A stretch of DNA of 39,690 nt from Desulfobacterales bacterium HSG2 (GTDB taxonomy: Bacteria > Desulfobacterota > Desulfobacteria > Desulfobacterales > 4be13), in assembly GCA_030378035.1 (NCBI GenBank), contig JAUCGI010000014.1:14392-54081 (forward strand), in the 5' to 3' direction. Numbering within the stretch: position 1 is the first letter of the stretch; every line of letters starts with the position of its first letter. A program made the translations under genes and the position numbers. Shown here in pieces: positions 14,804-24,139 of the stretch. Under the pieces are notes generated by a model that was not told the origin of the DNA, made no database searches, and saw only the letters and a program-made list of their open reading frames with translations.

Positions 14804-16615
14804 ATGGCACACAGAAGTGAAAATTCTGAACCGCTTTCCGAGAGGAGATTAGATGTAAGGAATTGGAACGACCTTCTTCACATAGACGGAGCCAAGGAGA
14901 ATGTTTATATATTTCATTTTGACACGGAGACACCTTATTCGCTAACAGAAACAGATGACATTTCCTTTAATACTGAGCGATTTTTCTCAAAACTGTCAGA
15001 TGAGTGCGTGATCTGTTTCATCGTCTCATCGGAAAATGCTCTGAATCTGATCCCCCGTTTCCAAAAAAGTCTGTTTTTCAAATTATGGATCAGTATCCGT
15101 CGTGACAAACCTGTCGTCAGAGAATGCGAACTGCCGAACAATCATATCGGGCTTGTCATTTTTACGAAATACAAAACTTCCCTCGCACATTGCAAAACCC
15201 GGATCGCATACACCTGTTGTCCCGCATGTAAGAAAACCACAAAAGATTACGGAGGTAAAAAGCACCTTTATTCTCCATACGGGACGCTGATGTCAGATGT
15301 CTGGAGAGATATAACCTATCAGCCCGATATTTTTCCAAGCGGGATAATTGAAAGGCTGAGGGATTTGTTCGGTTTGCCCCCTTATAAGATTGTTAATTAC
15401 ATTGATCTGAGACAGTTGACAGGCTCGAAGTATGACAGAAATGCGGAGAAAAAAGATGTGGCGAAAAATTTTGCAATCGCTGATCCCGGAGAGAGCAGAC
15501 TTGTGAATGCCGACTGTTTCAAAGCTTTTAAAGAAATGCCTGACAACTCGGTTGACTTTGCCTTTGCGGATCCGCCCTATAACATCAAAAAGAAATATCA
15601 GAACTGGGATGATGCTATTGATATCAGAGAATATTTCAGATGGTGCGACAAGTGGCTGGATGAACTGGCGAGAATTGTCAGACCGGGCAGAACAGTCGCG
15701 GTGATCAATATCCCGCTATGGCTCGTCAGACATTTTCAGCATATAAAATACAAACTGGATTTCCAGTCATGGATCACATGGGAGGCACTGGGCCTGCCAG
15801 TCAGGAAAATTATGCCGGCGCACTACTGTATTCTCTGTATGTCCAAAGGGAAAGCACGCGGCGCAGTCGGTGTGACCGAAAAGATTAACTGGGACACAAG
15901 ATATCTTGAACTTAATATGCTGAAGCAATGGTATTGCAACAGAAAATCGTGCGCAAATCTGAGAAATTCAGCGAAGATAACAGACAGAGAGGCACTGACT
16001 GATCTGTGGTGGGACATACATCGCCTGAAACATAATTCAAATCGGGTTGATCATCCCTGTCAGTTGCCGCCCCAGTTGATGCGCAGACTGATCGCCTTAT
16101 ATACGCTTGAGGGTGAATGTGTGCTTGATCCCTTTAACGGCGCGGGAACAACAACTCTGGTTGCCCGGGAACTGGGCAGGCGTTTTATCGGGTTTGAGCT
16201 GAGTGAGAACTACCACAAAATTGCTCTGGACCGGCATCATGACTTGGAATCGGGAGCGGATCCGTTTGCCAAGAGAAAATGCACTCCGGATGCCAAGAAC
16301 AGCAGGGTAAAACGGCTGAAGAAACAGAAATATGCTGTCCCCAAAAAAACCTTGCAGTTGGAGGTTAAAAGAATTGCTGGGCAAATCGGACGTGTTCCGA
16401 CCCGGGAAGATGTAAAAAAACATAGCAAACATCCTTTCAGTTACTATGAAGAATATTTTGCGGACTGGGGTGAGGTCTGTTCAGCGGTTGGAGACAAAGG
16501 GATGAAAGAAGAATCTGATACTGAGTATGAAGAACCGGGACATAAGCAGCTTGCTTTATTTGAAAGACTCGGTAAATATGAACTGAAATCAGCCCGCCTC
16601 AGAGAATTTTCTTAA
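14804..16615 (+). CDS. Beta-class site-specific DNA methyltransferase with HNH-associated repeat domain
   Basis: A 603-aa enzyme that transfers a methyl group from SAM to an exocyclic amino group of adenine (N6) or cytosine (N4). Motif IV DPPY is at 256-259 and precedes the SAM-binding motif I region VLDPFNGAGTTTL (440-452), giving the beta-class order; the DHPCQLP motif is at 416-422. The N-terminal extension has a likely zinc-binding CCPAC (138-142) followed by TKDYGGKKH. Residues about 518-565 (EVKRIAGQIGRVPTREDVKK ... DWGEVCSAVG) match the small HNH-associated repeat domain that often binds DNA. No restriction enzyme lies next to it, so it looks like an orphan modification enzyme. Confidence 0.9.
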   Translation: MAHRSENSEPLSERRLDVRNWNDLLHIDGAKENVYIFHFDTETPYSLTETDDISFNTERFFSKLSDECVICFIVSSENALNLIPRFQKSLFFKLWISIRRDKPVVRECELPNNHIGLVIFTKYKTSLAHCKTRIAYTCCPACKKTTKDYGGKKHLYSPYGTLMSDVWRDITYQPDIFPSGIIERLRDLFGLPPYKIVNYIDLRQLTGSKYDRNAEKKDVAKNFAIADPGESRLVNADCFKAFKEMPDNSVDFAFADPPYNIKKKYQNWDDAIDIREYFRWCDKWLDELARIVRPGRTVAVINIPLWLVRHFQHIKYKLDFQSWITWEALGLPVRKIMPAHYCILCMSKGKARGAVGVTEKINWDTRYLELNMLKQWYCNRKSCANLRNSAKITDREALTDLWWDIHRLKHNSNRVDHPCQLPPQLMRRLIALYTLEGECVLDPFNGAGTTTLVARELGRRFIGFELSENYHKIALDRHHDLESGADPFAKRKCTPDAKNSRVKRLKKQKYAVPKKTLQLEVKRIAGQIGRVPTREDVKKHSKHPFSYYEEYFADWGEVCSAVGDKGMKEESDTEYEEPGHKQLALFERLGKYELKSARLREFS

Positions 16616-16684
16616 CCAGCCCTTTTCTGTGTCAGAAATGACCGTTTAAGGACAAAAAACAGGGTTTGTCTGAACTTTCTCACC

Positions 16685-16800
16685 GTGATTTCAGGATATA
16701 GCGTGGTCCGACCCTATCCAGCCTGTGATTTCATGGATATGGCGCGTGGTCCGACCCCATCCAGTTCCCAGCGTCTCCAGAGCCTCATCATAATCACCAT
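16685..16800. repeat. Tandem 40-bp repeat and histidine kinase tail remnant
   Basis: Two imperfect direct copies (GTGATTTCAGGATATAGCG ... GTGGTCCGACC ... ATCCAG) at 16685-16721 and 16725-16764. Bases 16769-16800, on the minus strand, encode GDYDEALETL, matching the last residues of the kinase at 18904-22389. This is a second trace of a lost paralogue. Confidence 0.5.
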
Positions 16801-16849
16801 TTCCCAAAAAATGAAATACCCCGAAATGCTATGCCTTCCCTGATTGCCG

Positions 16850-18646
16850 CTATCCGCCCTGTTTCACCCAGAGTTTCTTCCCGCTGAACACCACCGCGAG
16901 TTTCAGAATTTTCCGTATCCCGGCCGCCTCCAGTTCAGCGGCATATCCCCGATTCTCGATCTGTTTCAGGGCCTCTTTCAGGGCATCCTGCGGGGTCTTT
17001 TTCTTCTTTCTTTTCTTCCCCTTCCCGTCCTCGTACGCATCCGCATCCTGCTCTTCGTCTTCGTCATCGTCCAGCCGCTTGAACTCAATGATGATCCCCT
17101 GCCCCTCCGGATCCTTCGGCCTCAGCATCAGGTCGTACCGGCCGTACCCCGACTCCCGGTTCGAGCGCATCTCGTACTTCCCGGACATCCAGACGAGCAT
17201 CCCGAGAACTAGCGCATGGTAAACCTTCTCGGGCTCGCCGGCCAAATCATGGTAGCTCATGATCCGCGTGACGATCAGACGCAACATCCTTTCAAACAGC
17301 CTCACATCCCCGCTCTCCAGCGCCCTCAGCATCTCCTCAAGATGATTCGACTCGGTCTTCTCCGCGAACCACCGCCCGATCATCTCCTCATAGACAATAC
17401 GCACCTCCTCGTTGGGTATTTCCAGTTCGTAGAAATTTCTCCGCATCCCCGGGCCGGCCGGCCTCAGATACCCGCTGAACACCAGGAAGCTCCACAGCAG
17501 GTCATCCCGATCTTCCATGTCCCGCATCACGATGCTCTCATACACCGGCTTTGTGATGGTTCCGCCCTCCAGCAATTGCCCGATCTCCTCCCGCAGCTCC
17601 TTGCCGGACCGAGTCGCGAGCCTGTCAATCATTCCGGTGTCCGCGGTGTTGATCCAGTAGGGCTTCGCCTCCCCCTCGTTGTCCGCATAGTTGATCACGG
17701 ACCATGGATTGAAGATCACCCTTCCCCCGAACAGATAGCCGTTGTACGAGACATCCTCATACTGGTCCCCCATGCCCATGTCCTCCAGGAACTGTCTCAC
17801 CTCCGGCACCGTGAACCCGAACGCGTCCGAGAATTTGCGGCTCAGAACCGTGTAAACCCCGGGATTGTTCAGTCCTGAGAAGACCGACTCCCTGGCCACC
17901 CGGAGGATACCGGTCAGCACTCCCCTGAACAGATGCTCGTTGTCCTTGAGACCGCCGCTCAGGAAATTCCGTATGAAGCTGATCGCATCCTTATAATATC
18001 CGCCGGCGTACCCCGCATGAAGGGGGGTGTCGTACTCGTCAATCAGAATGACCACATTCTCGCCGTGATAACGCCTCAGATAAGCGCTCAGATATCGGAG
18101 CGCATCTCCGTAATCCGGAAGTTCGGCTTTCTGTTCCAGCACCGATTCGAAATAGCATCTCTCGGGCCCGCGCAGCAGATCGGATTCGAGCAGGACATCA
18201 TGCCGCAGAAACTCATCCCGTATGAGATTCGTGAGTCTCCGGTACATGTATTCCCATGAGGGTTCCTTCAGATCCTTGAAGGTCATCCAGATCACCGGAT
18301 ATTTCCCCTGATGCGCGCCGAAGCTCGCCTCATTGCGGATGGCCAGCCCGTCGAACAGGGGACTCAGGTCCTCATCCGTCTTTTCAAGGAAATAGCGCAG
18401 CATGCTCAGATTCAGCGTCTTGCCGAACCGCCGGGGCCGGGGAAGCAGGGTCACCTCGGACGATGCCTCGACAATGTCACGGATGAACAGGGATTTGTCA
18501 ACATAGTGATAGCCGCCCTCACGCAGTTTTCTGAAATCGGAAGTGCCGACGGGCAATGTTTTTTCTTCAATGCCTTTTCTTTGTGGCTCATTTTTTTCCC
18601 TCCTGTTTTTCAATGCAACTGAAAGACTTCCGGAAAGCACACCCAT
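16850..18646 (-). CDS. AAA-ATPase-like / PD-(D/E)XK nuclease family protein (PF09820-PF08011)
   Basis: A large protein of the AAA-ATPase_like plus PDDEXK_9 type, expanded in anaerobes and of unproven role. The N-terminal motif LPVGTSDFRKLREGGYHYVD (31-50) is followed by a P-loop-like PRPRRFGKTLNLSML (70-83) and Walker B VVILIDEYDTPLHAGY near 208. The C-terminal nuclease motif is GRYDLML ... GIIIEFKRL (about 505-530). A highly charged linker of Asp/Glu then Lys (about 530-555) interrupts the nuclease domain. The open frame begins at 18646 inside a repeat. A strong Shine-Dalgarno plus ATG at 18591 is one base out of frame. The true start is therefore uncertain. Confidence 0.85.
   Translation of the reverse strand: MGVLSGSLSVALKNRREKNEPQRKGIEEKTLPVGTSDFRKLREGGYHYVDKSLFIRDIVEASSEVTLLPRPRRFGKTLNLSMLRYFLEKTDEDLSPLFDGLAIRNEASFGAHQGKYPVIWMTFKDLKEPSWEYMYRRLTNLIRDEFLRHDVLLESDLLRGPERCYFESVLEQKAELPDYGDALRYLSAYLRRYHGENVVILIDEYDTPLHAGYAGGYYKDAISFIRNFLSGGLKDNEHLFRGVLTGILRVARESVFSGLNNPGVYTVLSRKFSDAFGFTVPEVRQFLEDMGMGDQYEDVSYNGYLFGGRVIFNPWSVINYADNEGEAKPYWINTADTGMIDRLATRSGKELREEIGQLLEGGTITKPVYESIVMRDMEDRDDLLWSFLVFSGYLRPAGPGMRRNFYELEIPNEEVRIVYEEMIGRWFAEKTESNHLEEMLRALESGDVRLFERMLRLIVTRIMSYHDLAGEPEKVYHALVLGMLVWMSGKYEMRSNRESGYGRYDLMLRPKDPEGQGIIIEFKRLDDDEDEEQDADAYEDGKGKKRKKKKTPQDALKEALKQIENRGYAAELEAAGIRKILKLAVVFSGKKLWVKQGG
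18589..18604 (-). promoter_or_regulatory. Strong ribosome-binding site with out-of-frame ATG
   Basis: On the minus strand AGGAGG (18604-18599) is followed seven bases later by ATG (18591-18589). The frame opened there reads MSHKEKALKKK and is shifted relative to the downstream LPVGTSDF frame. Adding one A to the A6 run near 18559-18564 would join them into a family-like N-terminus. Confidence 0.6.
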
Positions 18647-18840
18647 CCTTTCTTATGTGTAATCCTTGTAGTTACCCGGGCAGATTCACATCCGGGAAGA
18701 ACACCTTTAACCGCAACTGAGAAACTTCCGGAGAGCACACCCATCCTTTTCTTATGTGTAATCCTTGTAGTTACCCGGGCAGATTCACACCCATCCTTTT
18801 CTTATGTGTAATCCTTGTAGTTACCCGGGCAGATTCACAT
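18637..18840. repeat. Three direct repeats upstream of the nuclease-like gene
   Basis: Units of about 52 bp (ACACCCATCCTTTTCTTATG, GTGTAATCCTTGTAGTTACC, CGGGCAGATTCACA) begin near 18637, 18735 and 18787. The first copy includes the annotated start codon of the divergent-side gene, and the last ends about 65 bp before the kinase stop. The ATCCTTGTAG core also appears in the palindrome at 30497-30573. No spacers separate the last two units, so this is not a CRISPR. Confidence 0.7.
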
Positions 18841-18903
18841 CCGTTCAGTTTGCAGGAAAGCCATGGGTTATTCATGCAAAACAATTTACAAAATTGTTCT
18901 ACT

Positions 18904-21900
18904 TCATATTTTCTTTACAATTTCGGCCAGCGTCTCCAAGGCGTCATCATAGTCATAATCGCCGATCTGTTCTTCAAGTCTCTGCATCTCTGCTCTAAAT
19001 TCTGTACAAAAAAGATGTTTCTTTAAATCATCCATACAATCTTCCGCTTCCGAGTCGCCCTCTTCAAGAAAGCCGGCCAGTTCGGTCAGAAGCGCATTAA
19101 TTTTCGGAATATCCAGGGGCATGGATTGCTCCGGGTCCGATGGGATTTCAGGGGCGGGTGTCTCTTTCAGACTGCTGAGAGACTGCAATACCTGATTCAG
19201 CGATTTCTCAAAATGATGCAGAAGGCTATCAAGTTCAGGTCTGTTTTCCCTGATCCCCGACTCCAGTTCGCTAGCGGCCTCATACAGCGCGACAGCCCCC
19301 ATATTGCCCGCCGCCCCTCTGATCGTATGTGCCAGCAGTTTTACAAATTCGGTGTCCCCTCTCTCCAGCGACTCTCTGTATGCAGTTGCCGCGTTCGTAT
19401 TATCCTTATGAAACTGCCTGAGAAGCTTTTTATAAAGAGTCCTGTTTCCGCTAACCCGCCTCAGACCGGATTCGATGTCAATGCCGGGCAGGACTTCCGG
19501 AAGCTCTCCGTCACCCGATTTGGGGACATCCTCATGATGATGTCGGGGAGCGGGAGTCTCCCTTTCTCCGGGTTCTATCCATTTGAGCAAGGCTGAAAAG
19601 AGCTGATCCGGCTCTATGGGCTTGCTAACAAAGTCATCCATTCCGGCTTCCAGACATCTCTCCCGCTCTCCGGCCATGGCGTGGGCCGTCATTGCGATGA
19701 CGGGAAGCCTCTTTAAACTTTCATTTTTACGATCCTCCTGTTTCCGTATCTGCCGGGTCGCTTCATATCCGTCCATTTTCGGCATCTGAATATCCATAAG
19801 CACCAGATCGAACCCGGATGACTCAGCACCGGATGACTCAAGAATGGTGACCGCCTCCTCTCCGTTGTTCGCTATCTCCACGACCAGCCCCGCGTTTTCC
19901 AGCAATTCCCCAGCCACCTGCTGATTAATTTTGTTATCTTCAACCAGAAGGACTCTGGCCCCCCTGATCTGTTTCAATGTCTCGGATGCCTTAATTTCCT
20001 TTTTCGGTAAGGATATCCCCATTGTTTTCCGGCCCATGACATTCATAATGGTATCGAACAGAACGGACGGGTTCAGCGGCTTGCTGAGAAAAGTTTTCAC
20101 ATCCGCATCCGCATTTTCCGCCTGGCGCATCACCTCTTCCCTTCTGTATCCGGTCATCATAATGAGAGTCGGTGACAATCGGAAGTCCTTTTTTATGCGT
20201 CTTGCAGTCTCAATTCCGTCCATATCCGGCATCTTCCAATCCAAAAACACAAGATGGTATGGTTTGCCTCCGGTTTCACCGGCTTCCAATTCTGCCAGCG
20301 CCGATTCACCGGATTCCACAGACGTGACATTCAGGGAAAAAGAGGCCAAGGTGTCGCTCAGGATCATTCGTGATATTTCATTGTCATCCACGATCAGAAC
20401 CCGCATTTCCTGAAAATCCGAATCCGGGCTGGCGGCGTTCTGCTCCGGATGCCGGCCCAGGTGTGCCGTAAATATGAATGAGCTTCCTTCTCCAGGCTCG
20501 CTTTCCACACGGATTTCGCCGCCCATCATCTCTGTCAGGCGTCTGCAAATGGCCAGACCGAGGCCCGTGCCGCCGTATTTCCGGGTGGTGGAATCATCGG
20601 CCTGGGAAAAGGGGCGGAACAGGTTGGAAATCTGGTCCCGGGTGAGACCGATTCCCGTATCTCTCACAGAGAATCCGAGGTGAACATTCTCGCCCTCTTC
20701 CCCGGCCCGTTCCACACTGACAACAATCTCCCCGGTTTGTGTGAACTTGATCGCATTGCTTGTCAGATTGAGGAGAATCTGATTCAGTCGCAACGGATCG
20801 CCGATCAGCCGCCCGGGGACATCCCTGCCGATATCAATTAGAAACTCAAGCCCTTTCTCCTCGGCCTTCATGCTCACCAGATCGGAAAGACCGGTCAGAA
20901 CATCTTTTAGATAAAAATCAACGGATTCCATCTCCAGCTTACCAGCTTCGATCTTGGAAAAATCAAGGATATCGTTGATAATCCCGAGAAGGGAGTGCGC
21001 CGAAGTGTGAATCTTGGTCAGGTAATCATGCTGTTTCTCTGTCAGTTCCGTTTCCAGAGCAAGATGGCTCAGACCGATAACCGCATTCATCGGCGTCCGT
21101 ATCTCATGGCTCATTCTCGCGAGAAAGTCGCTTTTGGCTTCGTTGGCCGCCTCTGCGGCCCGGCATTCCCTTTCTGCCCGTTCTGTCTCTTTATACTGAG
21201 CCATGCGAAGCCTTCTTTCCCGAAAATAAGAGGAAAGACTCAGGATAAAATATCCTGAAATCCCCGCGATCAGATGATAGGTCATGGATATCACCGTAGC
21301 CTGCCAGACATAAAGGACTGTGCAGAGAAAAGTAAATCCTGTAAGCAGGAGTCCTGCAAACAATGTCTGTAGCCATGAGGCGCGTATCAGAGAGGTGCAT
21401 AAGAGAACAGAGACCAGGAGCAGAAAACTCACCGTTATTTCAAGCCACAGGGGCGCGGGCCGCAGGGGCGCGCTTTTTAAAATGGTGTTCACCGTGTCTC
21501 CGATGATCTCTGCTCCGTAAATCATTCCTACCGGTGTATCAAACCAGTCGTGGGATACGGAGTATGTCTCTCCCATTATCACAATTTTATTTTTAACCCA
21601 GCCTTTTAATTCACTGATCTGATATTTGTCGAGATCAGAAATATCCAAGAAAGTGTATGCGGTAACGCCGGCGAACTGATGAAGAAATCTGAATCCCTCG
21701 GGGATCGTGGAAAAGTCGATATACATATCATTAAACTGATCCAGGGAGATAGAAACATCTCCCAGAGTCAGGACGCTGTTCTGCAAGACAGGTTTCACCC
21801 CCAGGTACTTTGACGCTGCCTGAACCGCAATGGGCCATCCGTCCTCCATTTCGACAATTTCAGGATAAATCCGAAGACGACTTAGAAAAGTGACCATGGA

Positions 21901-22389
21901 ACTCGAAGAAATCAGATTCACATATCCGCTGGAGCTCACATTCTTTAAGAGAGGGGTCGGATAACGGATATCCTGAAATCGGTTATCGTCAAATAACGCC
22001 CGGGATGCCAGTATGACATCACTCTGCGCAATCGTCCGGGCCAATATCGGGTCTTCATCAAAAGCGTCGGGAAGATCGAGTAACAGGTCAACACAGATCA
22101 CCTTTGCCCCGAGCGTTTTCAAATTGCCGATGATCTTCGCCAGGTCCGCCCGCTTCATCGGGTATTTTCCGTATTGCTCAAAAAAGGTTTCATCAATCGT
22201 AATTAGAACAATTTTGTCATAAGAAAAATTCATCTCTTTCCGGTTGATAATACGGGAGCGCATCAGATGGCGGAGGAATATCGTCTGATCCTCCGCCAGA
22301 GAGAATATCTCATAATACTCGGCAGGGACGGAGAGAAGAAACAGAAAGATAACGAAAACAATATCGTATTTTTTCAGGAGATTTTTCAT
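18904..22389 (-). CDS. CHASE2-domain hybrid sensor histidine kinase with two receivers and HPt
   Basis: A 1161-aa membrane phosphorelay protein. N-terminal helix (9-25), extracytoplasmic CHASE2 sensor (about 30-310), then three membrane helices (about 315-388). HisKA has phosphoacceptor His428 in [16 protein letters not shown]. HATPase_c has N-box Asn545, DTGIG (577-581) and GGTGLGL (606-612). Receiver 1 (about 662-785) has Asp717 and receiver 2 (about 811-937) has Asp866. The HPt domain has His1021 in [12 protein letters not shown]-terminal tail (1095-1161) ends in acidic DYDYDD. All phosphorelay residues are present. The gene overlaps the upstream FecR gene by 4 bp (ATGA), so the two are translationally coupled. 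No output response regulator is adjacent. Confidence 0.95.
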   Translation of the reverse strand: MKNLLKKYDIVFVIFLFLLSVPAEYYEIFSLAEDQTIFLRHLMRSRIINRKEMNFSYDKIVLITIDETFFEQYGKYPMKRADLAKIIGNLKTLGAKVICVDLLLDLPDAFDEDPILARTIAQSDVILASRALFDDNRFQDIRYPTPLLKNVSSSGYVNLISSSSMVTFLSRLRIYPEIVEMEDGWPIAVQAASKYLGVKPVLQNSVLTLGDVSISLDQFNDMYIDFSTIPEGFRFLHQFAGVTAYTFLDISDLDKYQISELKGWVKNKIVIMGETYSVSHDWFDTPVGMIYGAEIIGDTVNTILKSAPLRPAPLWLEITVSFLLLVSVLLCTSLIRASWLQTLFAGLLLTGFTFLCTVLYVWQATVISMTYHLIAGISGYFILSLSSYFRERRLRMAQYKETERAERECRAAEAANEAKSDFLARMSHEIRTPMNAVIGLSHLALETELTEKQHDYLTKIHTSAHSLLGIINDILDFSKIEAGKLEMESVDFYLKDVLTGLSDLVSMKAEEKGLEFLIDIGRDVPGRLIGDPLRLNQILLNLTSNAIKFTQTGEIVVSVERAGEEGENVHLGFSVRDTGIGLTRDQISNLFRPFSQADDSTTRKYGGTGLGLAICRRLTEMMGGEIRVESEPGEGSSFIFTAHLGRHPEQNAASPDSDFQEMRVLIVDDNEISRMILSDTLASFSLNVTSVESGESALAELEAGETGGKPYHLVFLDWKMPDMDGIETARRIKKDFRLSPTLIMMTGYRREEVMRQAENADADVKTFLSKPLNPSVLFDTIMNVMGRKTMGISLPKKEIKASETLKQIRGARVLLVEDNKINQQVAGELLENAGLVVEIANNGEEAVTILESSGAESSGFDLVLMDIQMPKMDGYEATRQIRKQEDRKNESLKRLPVIAMTAHAMAGERERCLEAGMDDFVSKPIEPDQLFSALLKWIEPGERETPAPRHHHEDVPKSGDGELPEVLPGIDIESGLRRVSGNRTLYKKLLRQFHKDNTNAATAYRESLERGDTEFVKLLAHTIRGAAGNMGAVALYEAASELESGIRENRPELDSLLHHFEKSLNQVLQSLSSLKETPAPEIPSDPEQSMPLDIPKINALLTELAGFLEEGDSEAEDCMDDLKKHLFCTEFRAEMQRLEEQIGDYDYDDALETLAEIVKKI

Positions 22390-23315
22390 TCCGCTTGACT
22401 GTGATAAGCCTTTATTTCTGCTTTTTTAAGGGTTTCCAGATTCAGGTCGCTGAGGACTTTGAGCAAAAAGGGCCTCATTTTATTCGCGTCCGGATTTTTG
22501 GATAGAAATTTGCGGTACAGATCCATTGCAGGGACTTTTAGCCCGTGATCATCCATAAAGTTTCCCAGCAGAAAACCGTCCGGGTCAGTCTGCCGGACAG
22601 ATTCTTCCTTCTTACGCAAGGATTTCATCTCGTCATCGGACATCCAGTGCAGTTTCCCTTTTTTTCCAGGCTTATAAACAAGCTCTCCGTTGCAGAAGAC
22701 CCGGACATGATAATCAAACTGACCGGGTTCAATACTGCTTAGGCTGAAACGGGCCATATCGCGGTCGGACGCGGGAACATCAAAAGTTTTCTCGCCCACA
22801 ACAAGTCGGTAGGAATATTCCGGCCCGACATTCTCCCAGACCAGATCAGGATAATCTTCGGAAAGCGTAATCTCTTTGGCCGTCTTCAGTTTTATCCGTT
22901 TCGGGGCTTTGGGACGCCGTTTTATCACCGCGTACTTCTGCACTTTGGCAAACTTTCGCTTTAACATGCCCATAAAGCTTGAAGAATGCTCAGGTGCGGA
23001 AATCGTACCCTTAACGGCTTTTATTCCCTGGGAAAGGATTTCAACCTCCGTGTCCCCTTTTATCGATTCAATCATGCCTGTTTCATTGTTGACCAGTTTG
23101 CAGAATCCGTCCGCGCCGGTTTTGACGCGCCACCCTTCAAAAAGAAAGTGGTTGCGGTTGACCATCTTCCATGTTTTTCCATCCCCGGAATACATCACCT
23201 CTCCTTTTGGCTGGATCAGCAATGCCACAGGGCTGTCGTCTTCCGAAGACGCGATTGCAGCCATCCCCAAAAGTGCCATAAACAGAATACATACGGTTTT
23301 GATAAATTTGTTCAT
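22386..23315 (-). CDS. FecR-domain periplasmic protein
   Basis: A 309-aa exported protein. The signal peptide (1-23) ends MAAIASS. A FecR-type beta domain (about 28-110) contains [20 protein letters not shown] and the [30 protein letters not shown] pattern. A basic linker and a second beta domain (about 145-235, [21 protein letters not shown]) follow. The helical C-terminus (265-305) looks TPR-like. The start Met at 23315 has AGGAG six bases upstream; the frame upstream to 23390 is not needed. It overlaps the CHASE2 kinase by 4 bp. FecR/CHASE2 pairs are known in cyanobacteria and Desulfobacterota, and the FecR protein probably feeds a periplasmic signal to CHASE2. Confidence 0.88.
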   Translation of the reverse strand: MNKFIKTVCILFMALLGMAAIASSEDDSPVALLIQPKGEVMYSGDGKTWKMVNRNHFLFEGWRVKTGADGFCKLVNNETGMIESIKGDTEVEILSQGIKAVKGTISAPEHSSSFMGMLKRKFAKVQKYAVIKRRPKAPKRIKLKTAKEITLSEDYPDLVWENVGPEYSYRLVVGEKTFDVPASDRDMARFSLSSIEPGQFDYHVRVFCNGELVYKPGKKGKLHWMSDDEMKSLRKKEESVRQTDPDGFLLGNFMDDHGLKVPAMDLYRKFLSKNPDANKMRPFLLKVLSDLNLETLKKAEIKAYHSQAE

Positions 23316-23369
23316 CATCCTCTCCTTTTTTTTAGTGAATTTAGTGAAAAAATGAAAAGTGAAATATCC

Positions 23370-23629
23370 AAATCCAAGCCAGCCAAGCACCCCGCTCGGC
23401 TTGGATTGCTAAATCCGAGCCAGCCAAGCACCTCGCTCGGCTTGGATTGCTAAATCCGAGCCACCGGATATAGCAATCCGACAGTAGCGAATGGAGGGCA
23501 TCAACTCATAAGTTCACTCCATGCTCGGCTCGGCCAAATCCGACCCGCGGGATTTAGCAACATGACAGTATCTGAAGGGACGCATCAACTCGTAAGTTTA
23601 TCCCTGCTCGGCCTGGATTGCTAAAGTTC
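23370..23629. repeat. 41-bp tandem repeat and related palindromes upstream of fecR-like gene
   Basis: AAATCC(A/G)AGCCAGCCAAG ... CTCGGCTTGGATTGCT occurs at 23370-23410 and 23411-23451. Looser copies follow (GGATTTAGCAACATGACAG, ATATAGCAATCCGACAG) up to about 23629, including a repeated GCATCAACTC(A/G)TAAGTT. Each unit is itself palindromic (CAAGCC / GGCTTG). The array lies about 55 bp upstream of the FecR-domain start codon, so it occupies the likely promoter region. No gene was seen. Confidence 0.6.
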
Positions 23630-23908
23630 CCAATCAGCAAAAACGGTGACCAGAACGCCGGTGTTCATCAGCAATTCTAATTTTGGAAAAAATCAATGCC
23701 AAAATTCGGGCAAAGATGGTTGGCCAAACGCAATTTCAACACATTGCGGCTTCATCAAAATCCATTTGCGGCCAAAATTAGAATTGCTGGGTGTTCATAC
23801 TTTGATTTAACAATAAACTTTTTTTATACATTTTGCAAGGCTTTTGCTTTTGAAATCCCGTTTTTTTTCAACTGTCGGTAAAATTCGTTCGCGATTAGAA
23901 ACGCGGTC
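23630..23908 (-). pseudogene. CHAT protease gene, C-terminal remnant
   Basis: The minus strand contains a degraded copy of the last 50 or so codons of the CHAT gene at 26022-30398. Near 23630-23665 it reads TPAFWSPFLLIGNF (intact gene: HPAFWAPFLLIGNWL). Near 23800-23905 the DNA matches the FYRQLGKSGVSKAEALQNAQ region with stops and a frameshift. It ends exactly where a 46-bp tandem array begins, and a 121-bp element (23669-23789) is inserted. The rest of the gene is absent. Confidence 0.75.
23669..23789. mobile_element. CAGCAATTCTAATTTTGG inverted-repeat element, 9-bp target duplication
   Basis: A 121-bp element with perfect 18-bp ends CAGCAATTCTAATTTTGG and CCAAAATTAGAATTGCTG. It is flanked by the direct duplication GGTGTTCAT at 23660-23668 and 23790-23798. 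The interior is noncoding, with partial dyads (GCCAAACGCAATTTC, CATTTGCGGCC). It inserted into an already duplicated CHAT 3' end. Confidence 0.85.
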
Positions 23909-24120
23909 AGTCCGGAGTGCAAAGCTTGCTTTGCAAGTGACCGATTTCGGATTCAGTCCGGAGTGCAAAGCTTGCTTTGCAAGTGACCGATTTCGGATTC
24001 AGTCCGGAGTGCAAAGCTTGCTTTGCAAGTGACCGATTTCGGATTCAGTCCGGAGTGCAAAGCTTGCTTTGCAAGTGACCGATTTCGGATTCACTTGCAA
24101 GATAAATCTTGCACTCCGGA
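23909..24120. repeat. 46-bp tandem repeat array (four units) with inverted cap
   Basis: Four identical 46-bp units start at 23909, 23955, 24001 and 24047 (AGTCCGGAGTGCAAAGC ... CTTTGCAAGTGACCGATTTC). An inverted half unit ACTTGCAAGATAAATCTTGC ACTCCGGA follows at 24093-24120. Each unit contains the near-palindrome GCAAAGCTTGCTTTGC. Related copies are at 25937-26014, on the other side of the ATPase gene, and at 754-792. Units are contiguous with no variable spacer. The array ends 20 bp beyond the ATPase stop. Confidence 0.88.
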
Positions 24121-24139
24121 TGGTTGGTTATAGTTATAA

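Noticed and set aside
23909-24120. 46-bp regular repeats as a CRISPR array
   Set aside because: Units are contiguous and identical with no unique spacers, and no cas genes are present.
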